Source: Chara braunii (taxonomy: Eukaryota; Streptophyta; Charophyceae; Charales; Characeae). From it: 63,196 bases of DNA. Location of the stretch: contig BFEA01000411.1 of the NCBI GenBank assembly GCA_003427395.1, positions 609,313 to 672,508 of the forward strand, written 5' to 3'. Made by a program: the position numbers and the translations under genes. The notes under the pieces are model-generated. The model saw only the letters and a program-made list of their open reading frames with translations, ran no database searches and had not been told where the DNA came from. This document shows, in pieces, positions 1 to 13,012 of the stretch (its first letter is position 1; the number at the start of each line of letters is the position of its first letter).

Positions 1-136
1 AGTTCGACGAATCTGGAAACTTTAGGAAATCTACTTTATACCACTTATATTTGTTTGTTTCTGGTTTCAAATCTTATTTTATTAGTGGCCATGATTGGAG
101 CTATAATATTTACCATACATTTACATATATCCATAA

Positions 137-656
137 AGGGTTACCTGACCGAACGTTCGGGGGCCCCCAGGCTGGCCAACGAACATTCGAGCTTTCGGGG
201 TTCCGTTCGGGGGCCGAACACCTATAAGTTCGACCCCCGCCAAAAACAATTTCAGGGCCTAAAAATACGTTTTCATTTCTGAAGTTTTTTTTGTGAATTC
301 TCTATGATGTAGCCTACACGCCTATAAATTTTTAAGCCGTACTGCTAAGCCAAAAAGAACATTAAAAATTGTCAAATATAGGGCTGTCACAACTTGCTCG
401 CCCACTCACTATTTTTTTTTTTTTCACTTTTCACTTTTTATTTTTCCTTTATTTCGGGGTCTAAAACATTTTGTTTTTAATTTTTTTAATAGTTCTTGAT
501 TATGTACACTACATATCTGTCAATTTTCAATGCATTTGTCAATGCCAAAAAATAATTAAAAATCGGCAACGATGGTGGTGACAAAAAGGTGCGCACTCTC
601 TCATTTTTTTTTTTTTTTTTTTTTTTTTTTATTCTTTTTTTTTTTTTTTTTTTTTT

Positions 657-724
<68 letters not shown>

Positions 725-1126
725 CCTGGCCAATGCCATCAATTGAATCCAAAGGATGATGAGAACATCCCCACCACTGCCGCCTTTTTTTTTTTTTTTT
801 GTCGAAAACATCTCTGCAACCATCAGCCGTCCATGGTGGGAGGCTTCGCGTTTTTTTTTTTTTATCATACTGTTATTTTTTTGTATTTGATTTTATATTT
901 CAAATTTGGTAAAGATTTTGAATGTTGTGTACAGGAAAATGTTGTTAAGTTTATTATTCTTCATTTTTTTTTTTTTGATATTTTTTAATTTTTTTTTTAT
1001 TTTTTTTTGCTTTTTTTTGTTTTTTTTTATTTTTTGTTTTGGTCCGCGTTCGGCCTGATCAGTCGAAACGCCTTCCGAAGGACTTCCGGTTCGGGCGTTC
1101 GGCCCGTTCCGAAGGTCGGCAACCCA
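137..1126. mobile_element. hAT-like non-autonomous element E1
   Basis: The left end is AGGGTTACCTGACCGAACG, the right end GTCGGCAACCCA. It is homologous along its length to the clean element at 57713-58444. It carries no transposase ORF. It is swollen by poly-T and a (CT)n tract. Confidence 0.65.
661..721. repeat. (CT)n microsatellite
   Basis: About 60 bp of CT preceded by long T runs. Apparent Arg/Glu or Ser/Leu ORFs here are microsatellite artefacts. Confidence 0.95.
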
Positions 1127-1572
1127 GTATATTTATATATAACCTACAATTTTATTTTACATTTGGAGAAAATTTTCAATCTGAACGTAAGGAAAAGTTG
1201 TTCAGTTTATTTTCTACATAACATAGTTTTTTTTCGGATTGTTTGAATTTTTTTAATGCAACTTTTCCTACTCCTTACATGGCCGGGCCGCAGGGGAAAA
1301 TAGGGTGACCCCGACTAGTCACCTAGTGTCATAAGTGTTAACAGGATAACCGACTTTCGAACCAAACGCCCGAACGTTCCGAGCCCGTCGGGGATGCATT
1401 CGGGCGTTCGGGACGAGCACGAACAAAAAAAAAAAAAATCATCTCAACAAAATCTGAAAAAAATAAATGTTGTGAAGTCAAATAAAATAGACAACATTTG
1501 CCCACTCATACCATCCAAATTCCTTACCCAATTTTAAATAAAAATTAAAAATAATAAATAAATAAATATATT

Positions 1573-2409
1573 CAGGGTTGCTAGTGTTCGGGACGGGCCG
1601 AACACCCCAACCCGAACGCCCGAACGTTCGGGACCCCCTCTCGACGCATTAGGGCGTTAGACCGCACGCGAAAAAAAAAACAAAAAAAAAAAGATTTCCA
1701 AAAGTTCTGAAAAAACAATATGTCTTGCAGAAAAACAAATTAAACATTCCACATTCCTTACCAAATTTAAAACAAAAATCAAATACAAAAAATAAATAAT
1801 ATTAATGATAATAAAAAAACATCAAACGAGAATGAAATTATTGTGTGGGCGAGCAAATTTTTAACAACCCCATCTTTGACGATTTTTTATTTTTTTTTGG
1901 CTTTGTAAAATGCCATGAATTTTATACATATTTTTTTACATAGGGTGCCTACAAATAAAGTTTAAAAAATAATAATTTTTTTCAGGCCCCGAAATAAAGG
2001 AAAAACAAAAAGTGAAAAGAGAAAAAAACATATTTGTACGTGGGAAAGCAAGTTTTGACATCACCATCTTTCCCAATTTTTCTTTGTTGTTTGGGACTAG
2101 AGAATGACTTCAAAATTGAGGTGCAGATACCTCCCACAATAGAGAACTCACAGAAAACAAATTACAAAAAATAATAATGTTTAGGTACCAAAATATTTTT
2201 TTGCGGAGTTCGAACCCCTTCGAGTTCGGGTCGCGTACGGAGACCCGAACGCCCGAACGTTCGGGGCTCAGCTTAAGGACCTCTAGGTACCAAAATATTT
2301 TTTTGCGGGGTTCGAACCCCTTCCAGTTCGGGTTCTGTACAGAGACCCGAACGCCCGAACGTTCAGGGCTCAGCTTAGGGACCTCCGTACTTTCGACCTG
2401 GCAACTCTG
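1573..2409. mobile_element. hAT-like non-autonomous element E2
   Basis: The left end is CAGGGTTGCTAGTGTTCGGG and the right end GACCTGGCAACTCTG, with AATATATT-type flanks on both sides. The internal AT-rich body has CGAACGTTCGGG-rich subterminal segments. An internal ~103-bp tandem duplication lies at 2182-2391. Confidence 0.7.
2182..2391. repeat. Tandem duplication (about 103 bp x2) inside E2
   Basis: TAGGTACCAAAATATTTTTT, then the GTTCGAACCCCTT segment, occurs twice. Confidence 0.85.
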
Positions 2410-5088
2410 AATATATTCATTAAAATTACTCAGTGACCATCTTTGGCGATTTTTCTTCTGTTTTTGGCACAACCATATGCATTGAAAATTTACAGTTGTC
2501 TACTTCACATAATATATAATTCACTTCCAAAATATAATAAAATTGTTTACATCCCGCAATAAAGTGAAAACAAAAAGTAAGAAGTGAAAACAAAAAATAA
2601 TCACATTTTGACAAAAAATAATCACATTTTGGCAAGTGGCGGTTTTTAATTTTTGTTTAGCTTAGAAAATTTACTTTAAAGTTTATAAGCATCTTCCTCA
2701 CATCATAGAGAACTCTCCACAGCCATTAAAAAAAAAAATTCTTTTTAAGCCCCAATATATTTTTTGGCGGGGGCCGAATGCCTTCGGGTCCAGACCTCGA
2801 ACGGGATCCCAAACGTTCGTACATTATGAGGACAACCCGAGGACATCCGTACAGGCTGATGCGCCTGAGTGTTAAAATATAGTTAATATGCTCATAGAGT
2901 AATTTGCAAAGCAGTTCCCTACTACCATAGTCAGTACGAGCACGTTGCGAATAAATTTCTAGCGAGTTTTAGTTTCCCGTTAGAGTGTTATACGCATCTT
3001 AGAAAAAAAACACTGACGACTACCCTCAACATAATACCTCTTTTAATCGCGAGCATTAAAAGCAACTTGAAGCATTTTATATTAATATCTGTTTCATGCT
3101 GTCCACGGAGTTGTATTACATTTTAAACTTCACTTGTGCATAAGTTAAAATTTTCAAATGACTTGAAAGAAATATATCTCTATGCCCAACCTATTTTTAT
3201 TTTTTTTCATGGTTCTATCAAGAAGCGGATTGGTCTTCCCATAATTGTAACACCATTGCCTATGAAATCGATTTACTTTCTTCTCTTTTGTATTGAACGA
3301 GTCGTAGTTTGTTTTTTAACTTTCCTTAAACATGAGAAAAAATATATCAACTTTTATTAAGAAAGCACCTCGTTGTTGCATATCTCTATTACTATCGGTA
3401 CATCATTTTTCAATGCCCTGTTTTAGCTTGAAGGTTTGATGAAGTGGTTATCAACTTTGCACACAAAACACACGCTAAAGTTGGATTTGAGTTCATGCCC
3501 GTTAAAAGTTTTACCATAGTTAATGCGAGCATGTTTTGGATGAATTTCCAAGGAGTTTTCATTTTCCATGCCAGCTTTATAAGGATATTAGGAAGAACAT
3601 TGACGAGTACCCTCAACATGTTCGCTTTTTTGATGGCAAGCATTGGAAGCAACTTGACGCACCTTATTCCTATATCTGCTTGACGGGGTCCAATGAATTA
3701 TCTTATTTTGTTTTATTTTTTACTTAATTTATAAAAAAGTTAAAATTTTAAAAATACTTTAAAAGAATATCCCCAACCTACTTCATTTTTTAATGTTTCC
3801 ATCACAAAACAGACCCGTCTGGCGATAGTTGTAAGGTGAGAAACACTACAGTCACAAGTTGATAAAAACGACAATGGTTGATGTCAATCACAAGCCTGAT
3901 ACATAATAATGCTTAAAGTCCAGCACAATCACAAGTCGATAAACAAAATGCACATCATATATTCATGCATAAGCTTCTACGCTACAACATTTTTGATATG
4001 CAACTTTGGAAAATCGATTTGGTTTTCATTTTTATTACTGAAGATGACCACTTTCAGTGTCAAACTCTTCTTTCCTTTCCAAAATGTACGACATTCAGAT
4101 TATCAAACCGACGAGTTCTCAATTACTCTATCCCATGTGAGTAGTTTTCGTACGCCTCTTTTTTGCACAAGAAATTGATAGGTACACTCTTGAAACATGT
4201 CTCCCAAAATAGAGCAGAAACTATGGCGTAATTGATAGGCGCACTCTTGAAACATGTGTCCCAAAATAAAGCAGAACATATGGTGTAAGACGATTTCACA
4301 AATCTAGTAGGTGTGAATGCGACTGGATGTTTTTATATCATAAAATAAAACCTACATATTCAAAATTGTGCGTTGTGCCTTTGGTTAGTATAATCAGAGG
4401 TGTTACCAGATCGACGACTGAGATGGGCATCCAACGTTCAGATCTTAAGATCACGCACAAACTCGAGCTTATACATCCTAGCAACGGGCAACAAACAAAA
4501 TTAAACGTCGTTCTACCTGTTGTATACCCTCCAGAGCCCCCATTGAATCCCGATTAACAAAAAAACGAGAATCTATTGAATATTTCCAATTGAATATGGA
4601 AAAACAGATTGCGAGCGCTGCAACCCAAACACATGACCACGCGCCCGAACACTAAAAACAAAAAAACAAAACAAACTTTGGTAACCACACATCTCACGAC
4701 AAGCCCAAACACTAAAATCAGAAAAAAAATAAAAATACCCCCCCCTTACAAGTCCCAAACCTACCTGTACGCCCTTTAAACCACTTCTATCCCCAAATCC
4801 TTCTTCCCCCGCCTGCGCCATCCTGTCGTCCCCATACCTACCCGTAAGTATGTATGTGAGTGTGTGTGTGCGTGTGATTATTGGTTGTGTGTGTGTGTGT
4901 GTGTGTGTGTTACTGTGTCTTTGTGTTCTGTCTACATGGAGTATATACATGTGTTTTTTTCTTCCTAAAATATTTTTCCATATCTGTTTTTTTTTTTTAG
5001 TTCATGAAAGTTAAAAAATCAAAAACAATTCTTATCTATCTTTGAAAGATCTACAAACCTCTTTTTTTGCTTTTTCTTTCTAATTGTT
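2410..5088. other. No gene seen; AT-rich spacer with degraded repeats
   Basis: AT-rich sequence with degraded hAT-like fragments (around 2750-2860) and a 58-bp tandem duplication at 4172-4287 (GATAGG...ACTCTTGAAACATGT). A (GT)n run lies near 4860-4910. The short ORFs lack any recognisable domain. Confidence 0.5.
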
Positions 5089-5092
5089 TTAA

Positions 5093-5694
5093 ACCACCAC
5101 TACTTTTCACGAGCAACACAAAGTCCATCTAGTGGCCTACTCGTGAAAACGAGAGGTTCGCGGCAGGGCTGGTGGCCGACAAAAAATAGAACACAAAACT
5201 CAGAAAAAACAAAGACCTCCCACTCGAGGGGTGTCGCAGAAGGCTCTCACCAGGGTGAAAGTTAATACCAGTGCTTTCACAAATGTATGTATTCACTATG
5301 TCGAACAAGGATTGCAGTTCATTTTTCTTTTTGTTTCTGTTTTGAATTCCTTGTAGTACCCTACCAACCAGGTAGGGCGTGCTTCACAAGTGGCATGTTA
5401 CTGTCTGACTGCTGTAGCATCATTTAACCGCCCACAATTAAGGGATAAGGGTTATTTTTTCCATTGCTTCTGTGTTTTTTCCCGTACGCACCCTCACTGA
5501 GGGCATAACCACACAAGCAACTCATGAAATGTATCTGGTGGTAATCAAAGCGTTCGGAAATTCTCTTTTTTTTTCTCTTTTTTTAGCTTTCCCCCCACCT
5601 CGTTCTTTCTTAGATGAAACTGTCCCGGCACAGCCAAACTCGGTGCGCAGTGAATCTCACAATCGGCAAAAACACGTTCGCAGGTAGTGGTGGT
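5093..5694. mobile_element. piggyBac-like MITE 1, TTAA target site
   Basis: Terminal inverted repeats ACCACCACTAC / GTAGTGGTGGT are flanked by TTAA at 5089-5092 and 5695-5698, the target duplication typical of piggyBac elements. The 602-bp body has no transposase. Confidence 0.7.
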
Positions 5695-5698
5695 TTAA

Positions 5699-6577
5699 CC
5701 TTAGATACATCTCAATGGAAAAAAAAAAGAACTCATTTTATAGTTTATTTCCTTTTCATTGTGGTTTTATTTTTAATTTCTTAAAAAATATAGTCAAATC
5801 TCAAAAAATCAAAATACAAATATGGAGTGTTAAACCTCATAATTTCTACAACCCCCTTTTTTTTTCTTACCCCACAAATGCTCACGTTGAAACAACGTTC
5901 ACCCGCATTGAATATGGGGCTTTAACATCGTTGAAACAACGTTAAAGTTTTCAATACCAAGCCCGTGTTGAAACAATTTTCGGATCAAGTGGTTCGCCTT
6001 GCACATTGGTTCCGACGACCCATATTGAGGAATCTCGTTTGCCCATTGCCACAGGCCCACCATCCTACGCAATATACTTACCTGCCATGTACGGCCTTCA
6101 AGTTCTTCGCTTATCCCACCCTACCTATCGTACAGCACTACTTTGACATGTATGGGTGACAACCCAATATAATTTGTCCATTGGTTTTCTTTTCAAAAAG
6201 TAATACACACCTTATGTCCCTCCCTCTAAATAAGCACCTTTGCATTGCTGTGCTTATGATTCACTACTGTATCATAGATAAAGCATTCTCCCTCCCCTAT
6301 TTGTTAGTCTCCAATAATAAGTTATGGTTCACCACAACCTAGTGCTATTTTCCTAGACCAAATTTTATTTAAATGCAACCCAAAAAAATAATCATGTTTC
6401 AGCCAACCTACTTGCCCTGCACGACCCTCTTTGCCTACCCGACCTACCCTTGCGTGAGCCTGCCTTCCCTTGCGTGAGCCAACCTACGTGTCGTGCACTA
6501 CCTACTTTGACAACCAACCTGTCCATCGTGCCAAAGTGCTACCATAGCTATAGCCTGCTGTGAGCATAGTGCCACCA

Positions 6578-6630
<53 letters not shown>

Positions 6631-9600
6631 ACTACGCTATGTGCTTCTTGCTCCGTGCGTCGTGTAGGTGCTATGTGGTTTATGAGTTGAGCTGCGTGTA
6701 ACATCGTTTGTGCTATGTGAATTGGTTTTCTTTAAATTTTGTGGTTTGGTTTAGTTCAATTTCTTCTGTGCATTGTGCTTTGGTGCTACATGGTGTGTGT
6801 GACATGCTTAATATGTTGTTTATGGGTTAAGCTACGTGTGAGGTGCTTTGAGCAATATGAGTTGATGAGACAAATTGCTGCAACCTGATATCCATGGGAA
6901 GATCATGGGTGGGAAGAGGTGATTGTGGCTGATGCACAAATACACCTTTCCTCTTATCTCAGCTCTGTCCAAACCTCCTTCTCTTTATGCCTCGTCCTCG
7001 TCTTCTCTCTCCCCATCCCTCCCTCTCTATGTGGAAGTAGGCGGTGCATAGGCACTAAACGGTGAAAATCGCGTGAACCATTACGTCCCCATGCTTCGTG
7101 CTGCATAGCTTATGAGTAGAGCTACGTGCCTATTTGGTGCACCCTGCTCAGGTGCTACGTGCTCTCTCTCTCTCTCTTTCTCTCTCTGTGGTAGGTGAAC
7201 CGGTGCTTCTCTGTGCTTCATCCTTTGCTGCTACATAGTTCGCCCTGCTTCAGTTAGAGTGCAACGACTTGGTGCCACGTGCTACGTGCTACGGGCTACC
7301 TGGTTTGTGATCCATGATTGGTGCAACGTCGAGTGGAGCTCTCTCTCTCCCTCTCTCCTGGCTACCTGGTTTGTGATCCATGATTGGTGCAACGTCAATT
7401 GGAGCTCTCTCTCTCCCTCTCTCTACCTCCCTCCACCACTGGAATGTGGATTGGTGCTACTCGCTTCGAGATCTGGTGCATTCCTAAGTGGTGCGATGTG
7501 CTACATGCTACATGCGTTGGTGGTGCTGATTGGTGGAACGCTCATGGAGCCGTGTCGTACATGCTCTATTTCCGTTCCCTCTCGCATCTCACTATCCTCT
7601 TTATCTCTCAACTCTTTGCTACTTGCTCGATGAACTTGATGCTTCTTGCTACTTGCACTTAATGCTTCATACCCAAGGGGGAGAGACAGAGTGTGGCAAT
7701 AGTGGGCAGCGTCCTCGTCCCCCCCCCCCTGAGAGAGAGAGAGAGAGAGAGACCAACCTCACACGAACAGCTTCCTCCGCAAGTGCAAGTGCACGAAGCA
7801 AGAACGCACGAGCAAGTGCACGAAGCAAGAACGCGCAAGACAGGAGAGAGAAACGCACGCGCAAGTGCACGAAGCAAGAAACGCTCGAGACAGAAACGCA
7901 CGGGGAAGTGCACAAAGCAAGAACGCACGAGACAGAAGAGAGGTCAGCACGTCGAAGGTTGGTCACCAGGAAACTGGTGACCACCACCCACAAAATATGT
8001 CGACGAGGGCGCAGCACTTCGCATGTCCTCTTATGCACGACGCACCATAAGCAAGTAGTTGCTTCGCGAATTAAGGATTTTGTGCAACAGAGTTAATTAA
8101 ATAACTAAACACATTTCCAATACCTGCAGCCGCTCCAGCCAATGCGATTGTTGCACAGCCCGCGTGCACGAAGAGAGAGAGACACAGAGACTGCCTCAAC
8201 AACCATGCACAGGTGAGTCCAAAAACCACCCCAACCCCCTCCAAACCAAGGCCCCACACATGCTCATTAGGGGAGAGTAATTGATGTTGGGTGGGAAGAA
8301 AGTGAAGACAAACTTCCTCAAAAATACATAAAGACTATAAATATATACTCTTACAACAACAGCAAATTCAAGTAGGAGAGAAAATAGCTGACAGACATGG
8401 AAATATAAGGGGTCATTTCAAGAATATTACCAATAGAAGATATACCTTACACTCAAGATGAAACTCCAACCCCCCCACCCATCCTCCTTAGAGGAGAACA
8501 ATGGATGTTCGATGGGAGAAGTTGAAAGCAAACTTGCTATAAAATACATAAAGACTGTGGTCGTATATTTTTACAAACACAAACTCCAAGCAGAAGACAA
8601 CATAGCTGATAGACATGGAAATATAAGAGGTCATTTCAAGAATATTACCAAAACAAGACATGCCTTACACTGAAGATGGTACTAGCGATTGGCGGGGAGA
8701 AAGTGAAAACAAACTTACTCAAATATACATAACGTCTGTAAACGTATACGTTAACAACAACAAAAATTTCAGTAGGAGACAAAATAGCTGGTAGACATGG
8801 AAATAAAGGGGGTTGTTTCAAGAATATTACCAAGAACATCACTTCTCACTCCTTGACAAGTTCAATCAGTGCACTACGCACTATTCAAAAGCGAGCATAT
8901 TGTGTTTCTAAGGGACAACCCGGATCACCATCTTTGCCTGGGGTACCTTACGTTCCTATCTCAGTATTAAAAAACTTACTATCATGACTGTCTTCATTCA
9001 AGCCCTCAGCTTCGACATGCCGTTGAGCGGCCTTATTTTTTCCCAAGGCTTCCCACTCCGATCACCACCTCCCATGTTGCTGTATCTGGGGGTTGGGCCT
9101 GCCCAACATAACTTTTACTCTCATCCAAGTGACAGGCACTGGGGTTTGTTTAGTTCACCTGTTACTCTTATCCATCCTGCATATGCTTTACTTGTCTTGA
9201 CTCTGACAAACTCCTTTATATTCAATTCCTGATAATTAGGATTACGCCACTCCTGTTTAGATCCATATTCATACCTACCACTCATTCTAAGTATCTACTT
9301 CTCTAACTTTTCTGTCTCCATGCCACTTCACTTAATTGTCCTTGTTACCCACCTCCCTCGTCTACTGTACATGTACCCACTAGGATGACCATCTTCTCTG
9401 GAATGGTTAAGGCATGACCTACGGATACATTTCTCAGTAAGCACGACAATAGATGACCACTGGCTGGCTCTACAAGCCCCCATTTCATTTGGGAACCAGG
9501 TACACAGCCATTAACCCACCCGACACACCCACTCAGCCATGAACATCGATGGCACAACCAGGTGTTTGTGTGTGTGCGGCGTGTGTGTGTGTGAGAGAGA

Positions 9601-9718
9601 GAGAGAGAGTCACGCTGTCCTGCACGTGCCATATACTGCAGTCTAAAATAAAATCAAACACCCAATTGGCTAATCAAATTATCATGCAGTGTTTGATTTC
9701 CTCTCTCCTTTTACAGCA
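5699..9718. other. No gene seen; simple-repeat and tandem-duplication region
   Basis: It contains (CT)n at 6580-6627, a 66-bp tandem pair at 7294-7425 (GGCTACCTGGTTTGTGATCC), a ~27-bp minisatellite at 7779-7932 (CACGAAGCAAGAACGC units) and a three-copy repeat at about 8225-8832. The ORFs are low complexity and repeat-derived. Confidence 0.55.
8225..8832. repeat. Three tandem degenerate copies (~190-230 bp)
   Basis: Each copy carries ACATAAAGACTGT-like, GACAGACATGGAAATA-like and CAAGAATATTACCAA segments, in the same order, at about 8290-8430, 8510-8650 and 8690-8832. Confidence 0.8.
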
Positions 9719-9872
9719 ACTTCAAAGCCATCCAACAAACATCCACTGTTCTCCCTCCTTCCCCCTGTGACCCATCTGACATATCAACCCCCCCCCAAGC
9801 CATCCAACAAACATCCATGGTTCTCCATCCTTCCCCCTGTGACCCATCTGACATATCAACCCCCCCCCCAAG
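9719..9872. repeat. 72-bp tandem duplication
   Basis: AAGCCATCCAACAAACATCC through GACATATCAACCCCCCC is present twice. Confidence 0.85.
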
Positions 9873-10059
9873 CCAATCACTCTCAGGCTGACAACCCATT
9901 CATGCATGCATGGAACCAAACCCGCAACCTCAACCACAAGCCTATTAATGAATACACCACAGACTTTCTCCAGGCAGCATCCACTGATCCTACCCCGACC
10001 GAGGTCTTACCTGAGACGGCCACTTGCCCAACCTCATGTCATATCAGGGGGCGGGGGCG

Positions 10060-10551
10060 GGGTTATGTTTCCCATATCCTGCTGCAGTACGCCGCAGGGA
10101 CAATTCCTGCCAGGGAAAACCTCCAGCCCACCACCCGTGCACCAGTTAATGGTTTGTGGTTATGTCATTTCACGAGGGTTGCCCCATACTTGGCACATAT
10201 CGAAGACCCAGGTTTATCGATCTCGTAACAGGCACCAATTCACCCCAAGGCCAATTCCTGCCTAGGAAAACCTCCAGCCCATCCCCCCCTTGCTCCCCAA
10301 TTGTTACGTTATGTTATCAAGAGGGTGCCTTTCTAACGTCCGCTAGCATCATATCAGAGGAGCGGAGTTGTCAAGCCCCTCACCTGCACGAGTTCACCGC
10401 ACGGCCAGTTCCTGCAAGGGCATACCTACGTCCCACCCCTCCGCGCTCCCCCTTGCTGGTTGTTATGGTACATCAATCCCCTAACCCACACCAGTTCGCC
10501 GCAACGCCAATTCAGCTAGGCAAAACCTCCGTCCCACGCCCTGCTGTATCC
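10060..10551. repeat. Degenerate minisatellite cut by an assembly junction
   Basis: Four diverged units share the pattern (A/C)CCAGTTCGCCGC..GCCAATTCCTGC..GGAAAACCTCC..CCCACC, starting near 10084, 10230, 10385 and 10490. The last unit stops at the adapter at 10552. Confidence 0.65.
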
Positions 10552-10589
10552 CTGTCTCTTATACACATCTAGATGTGTATAAGAGACAG
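10552..10589. other. Nextera mate-pair junction adapter (two Tn5 mosaic ends), assembly artefact
   Basis: CTGTCTCTTATACACATCT is followed directly by its reverse complement AGATGTGTATAAGAGACAG. This is exactly the synthetic junction formed when a Nextera mate-pair fragment is circularised. It is not native DNA; the sequences on either side may not be adjacent in the genome. Confidence 0.97.
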
Positions 10590-10600
10590 GTTTGAAGACA

Positions 10601-10744
10601 CTTCAGGTCATTTCAAAAGTTTCGGGTGGTTTGCAGGATAAGTTTTATGTTTTTTTTTTTTTTTTCCTGCCTGTTTTTTCAGCCACTTCAGGTCATTTTA
10701 GGAATTTCAGGTGGGAACCTGAAACCGCTGAAGTGGCTACCTGA
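10601..10744. repeat. Inverted/direct repeat cluster with CACTTCAGGT motifs, ending at an N
   Basis: CACTTCAGGTCATTT occurs twice. TTTCAGGTGGGAACCTGAAA is a palindrome, and CAGCCACTTCAG is inverted as CTGAAGTGGCT. An ambiguous base (10745) and a C run follow, marking poor assembly. Confidence 0.6.
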
Positions 10745-10919
10745 NCCCCCCCCCCCCCCCCCAAAGGGTCATCTGCTCTGCTCCAGCCCCTAAGTAGCTG
10801 CACTAATAGCCCAGCCCACAGGTGCTTTTATCCTGCGCCTTATCCTTCGACTCCACCCCAGACTCCCACCATCCAAAACACTGGTTACAGGCACAAGCAC
10901 TATGGTAACATGCAAGTGT

Positions 10920-11110
10920 CTTATAAGAGGTGGCTCCCAGGAATCCCTCCCACCGAAACTTGAACCCACTATCCCTCCCTGGATATCCAATGCTCTATCA
11001 ACCTGAGTCATTGTGCTTGAAGGCCCGGACCTACCACAACTAGGCTAGGCCGGTGGACTACTCCCTGGGGTGTCTATCTATTACCCAGCCAAGCATCCGC
11101 ATTACAGGCA
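10920..11110 (-). repeat. tRNA-like / SINE-like sequence
   Basis: On the minus strand, TGACTCAGGTTGATAGAGC resembles a box A/D-arm and GGGTTCAAGTTTC a box B. The nearby module AGCCAAGCATCCGCATTACA is shared with the neighbouring copy at 11380-11400. No complete cloverleaf is present, so a tRNA-derived SINE remnant is more likely than a tRNA gene. Confidence 0.45.
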
Positions 11111-11349
11111 AGTTTTTTAATTAATTGCACATATTAATTGGATCATCAATTTATTCTCAAAATCCTGAATCTAAATTTGAGAATGTATAAATGTTTAAAT
11201 AAAGTCAATCAAATAAGAATTTTAATCTGTTTCCTCCTGGCAAATAAATGTCTGATTTAGGATATTATACGATTTTTTTTCGAATATAGCAGTGTCTGTA
11301 TCATATTATTGACTTGTTAGGTTTCATAAAGTAATCGATACAAGAATAG

Positions 11350-11495
11350 GATAGCAAAAAAAAAAGAGTAGATATCTATCACCAAGCCAAGCATCCGCAT
11401 TACAGGCAAGACCGATTGGAATCGAAACCCAAAACCTGTCCCTTGTGATGCCCATGCTCTGTCTGACCAACTGAGCTACCACGTTTCGGCCAAGT
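11350..11495 (-). repeat. tRNA-derived SINE-like element
   Basis: On the minus strand it has a perfect box A (TAGCTCAGTTGG), a box B-like GGTTTCGATTCC and a body ending in CTACTC plus a T run. It shares TGTAATGCGGATGCTTGGCT with the copy at 11077-11105. Confidence 0.55.
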
Positions 11496-11500
11496 GACAG

Positions 11501-13012
11501 CAGAGGCACAATGAACAAAATGGGATCCTATCTGTAATATCCACCTCACCGCTTGACAATTTTAGGAAGTGATGTTTCCATGTGATTACATCCCCCGCAC
11601 AGAGCTTCAACATCCACATCACATTCTCGAACAAGTTTCACTCGTAAGGCAACAACGCCCTGACATTACGAAAGAGCGTTATTTTGTATATTCATTGCTC
11701 TGGGTCCAACGACCCATCCTTGCACGCATGGAATCAAACTGGCAACTTTAACCACACGAGCCAAAAACATTCCCCTGCAGCTACATCCCACACTCAGGGG
11801 ACACAACTTTGTTTTACCTTGTAGCAAAACAACCGTATACTTACTAAGACAAACAAAAGAGTTTACAATTATTTAAGGAGAAACAATCAGCAACTATTTT
11901 TTTCCGTTTGAATTTTTGCTCTACTATTTTTACAGCAAGACCGTTTAGAAAGGGTGGTAGTAGGGAAGTATTTAGGAATTAAAACGAGTGACACAGTAAG
12001 CATACTAGCCTATGATATTTACATAAAATGATGTTTACATAAGAAATCTACAAAAATTAATGCTAATTATTTATTTACCTTGTGAACAACCTTTTTCTTT
12101 CTTCTCCCACGCCAGGATATCTGGCCAATGTTATCTAGTTCGTCCCAATTGGAGCTCCCCTTCCACAATCAAAGGTTACCTTTCAATAGGGAATATTTAC
12201 TGGTGCATTTTTAGCAAGCGCTTAAAATTACGATCCTTCAGTTTTTAAAATGCAGCTCTGTTCGTAAATACAGTATGCAATACCTACACTTCGAACACTT
12301 ACTCGACGAAAATGAATGACGATCTCCACCAGTCCGGACGTCAGTACATATCCAGCTCATAATCAAGCATGCCCAAGACGATACGATAGACATTTCATCA
12401 TGGAATGGCTAGCCAGAGACGACCAGACCGCCCAAGTGCTGTAAGAATCTCATGGTCTACCACATGCGACATGCAGGGAGTGCTTTTGCCTACCAACTTC
12501 AGTGGTTGGCCAACTTCTGGCAAACGGTCAGCAAAGCCTCCAAGAATTGCTGCATCCGTGTGGTGTTGTGCCGGGAAGGTCAAGTTCGCTCCTACAGCCT
12601 TGCAGTGTGGCTGGCGTAAATATCACAAGAAGGTGGGTTGTGCTTTTTGAAGACAATGTCCTGGCTGTAGTTGTTCAGAGAACTACCTCTTGAGGCCACG
12701 GTCACCAACTTGAATCCACGCTTATATGGAGGATGGCCGTGGCCCCGGATGTGCTACGACAACTGTGGAGGTTCCCATGAACCACCAGCCCGTGATCAAG
12801 CAGTCAAATTAAAGACCCATATCGGTCAACTGTCCAGGCACCAGTGGGGGTCATGTCCTGATTGTGTGAAAATTGCCACGTCGGTGTGGTGGTCACATGC
12901 TGATTGGAGCGAAGTGCACAAAAATTGCTACTTCTGTAGAGTGTGTACATATCGTGTTCCGTACATTGTGTTCTGTACGGTGTGTCCGTGGTGTTTTCTG
13001 TATGGTACGTGC
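11501..13012. other. No gene seen
   Basis: Short unrelated ORFs only. TGTCCTGGCTGTAGT occurs at about 12658 and again at about 13186, bracketing the tRNA-like sequence. Confidence 0.45.

Noticed and set aside
486-868. Arg/Glu-repeat and Ser/Leu-repeat ORFs
   Set aside because: Translations of (CT)n/(GA)n and poly-T microsatellite; no coding content.
7530-8096. 188-codon ORF
   Set aside because: Runs through a ~27-bp minisatellite and several frames are open at once; no domain or splice support.
10552-10589. Natural Tn5/IS50 insertion
   Set aside because: Only the two 19-bp mosaic ends are present, head to head with zero bases between, and no transposase; this is the synthetic library junction.
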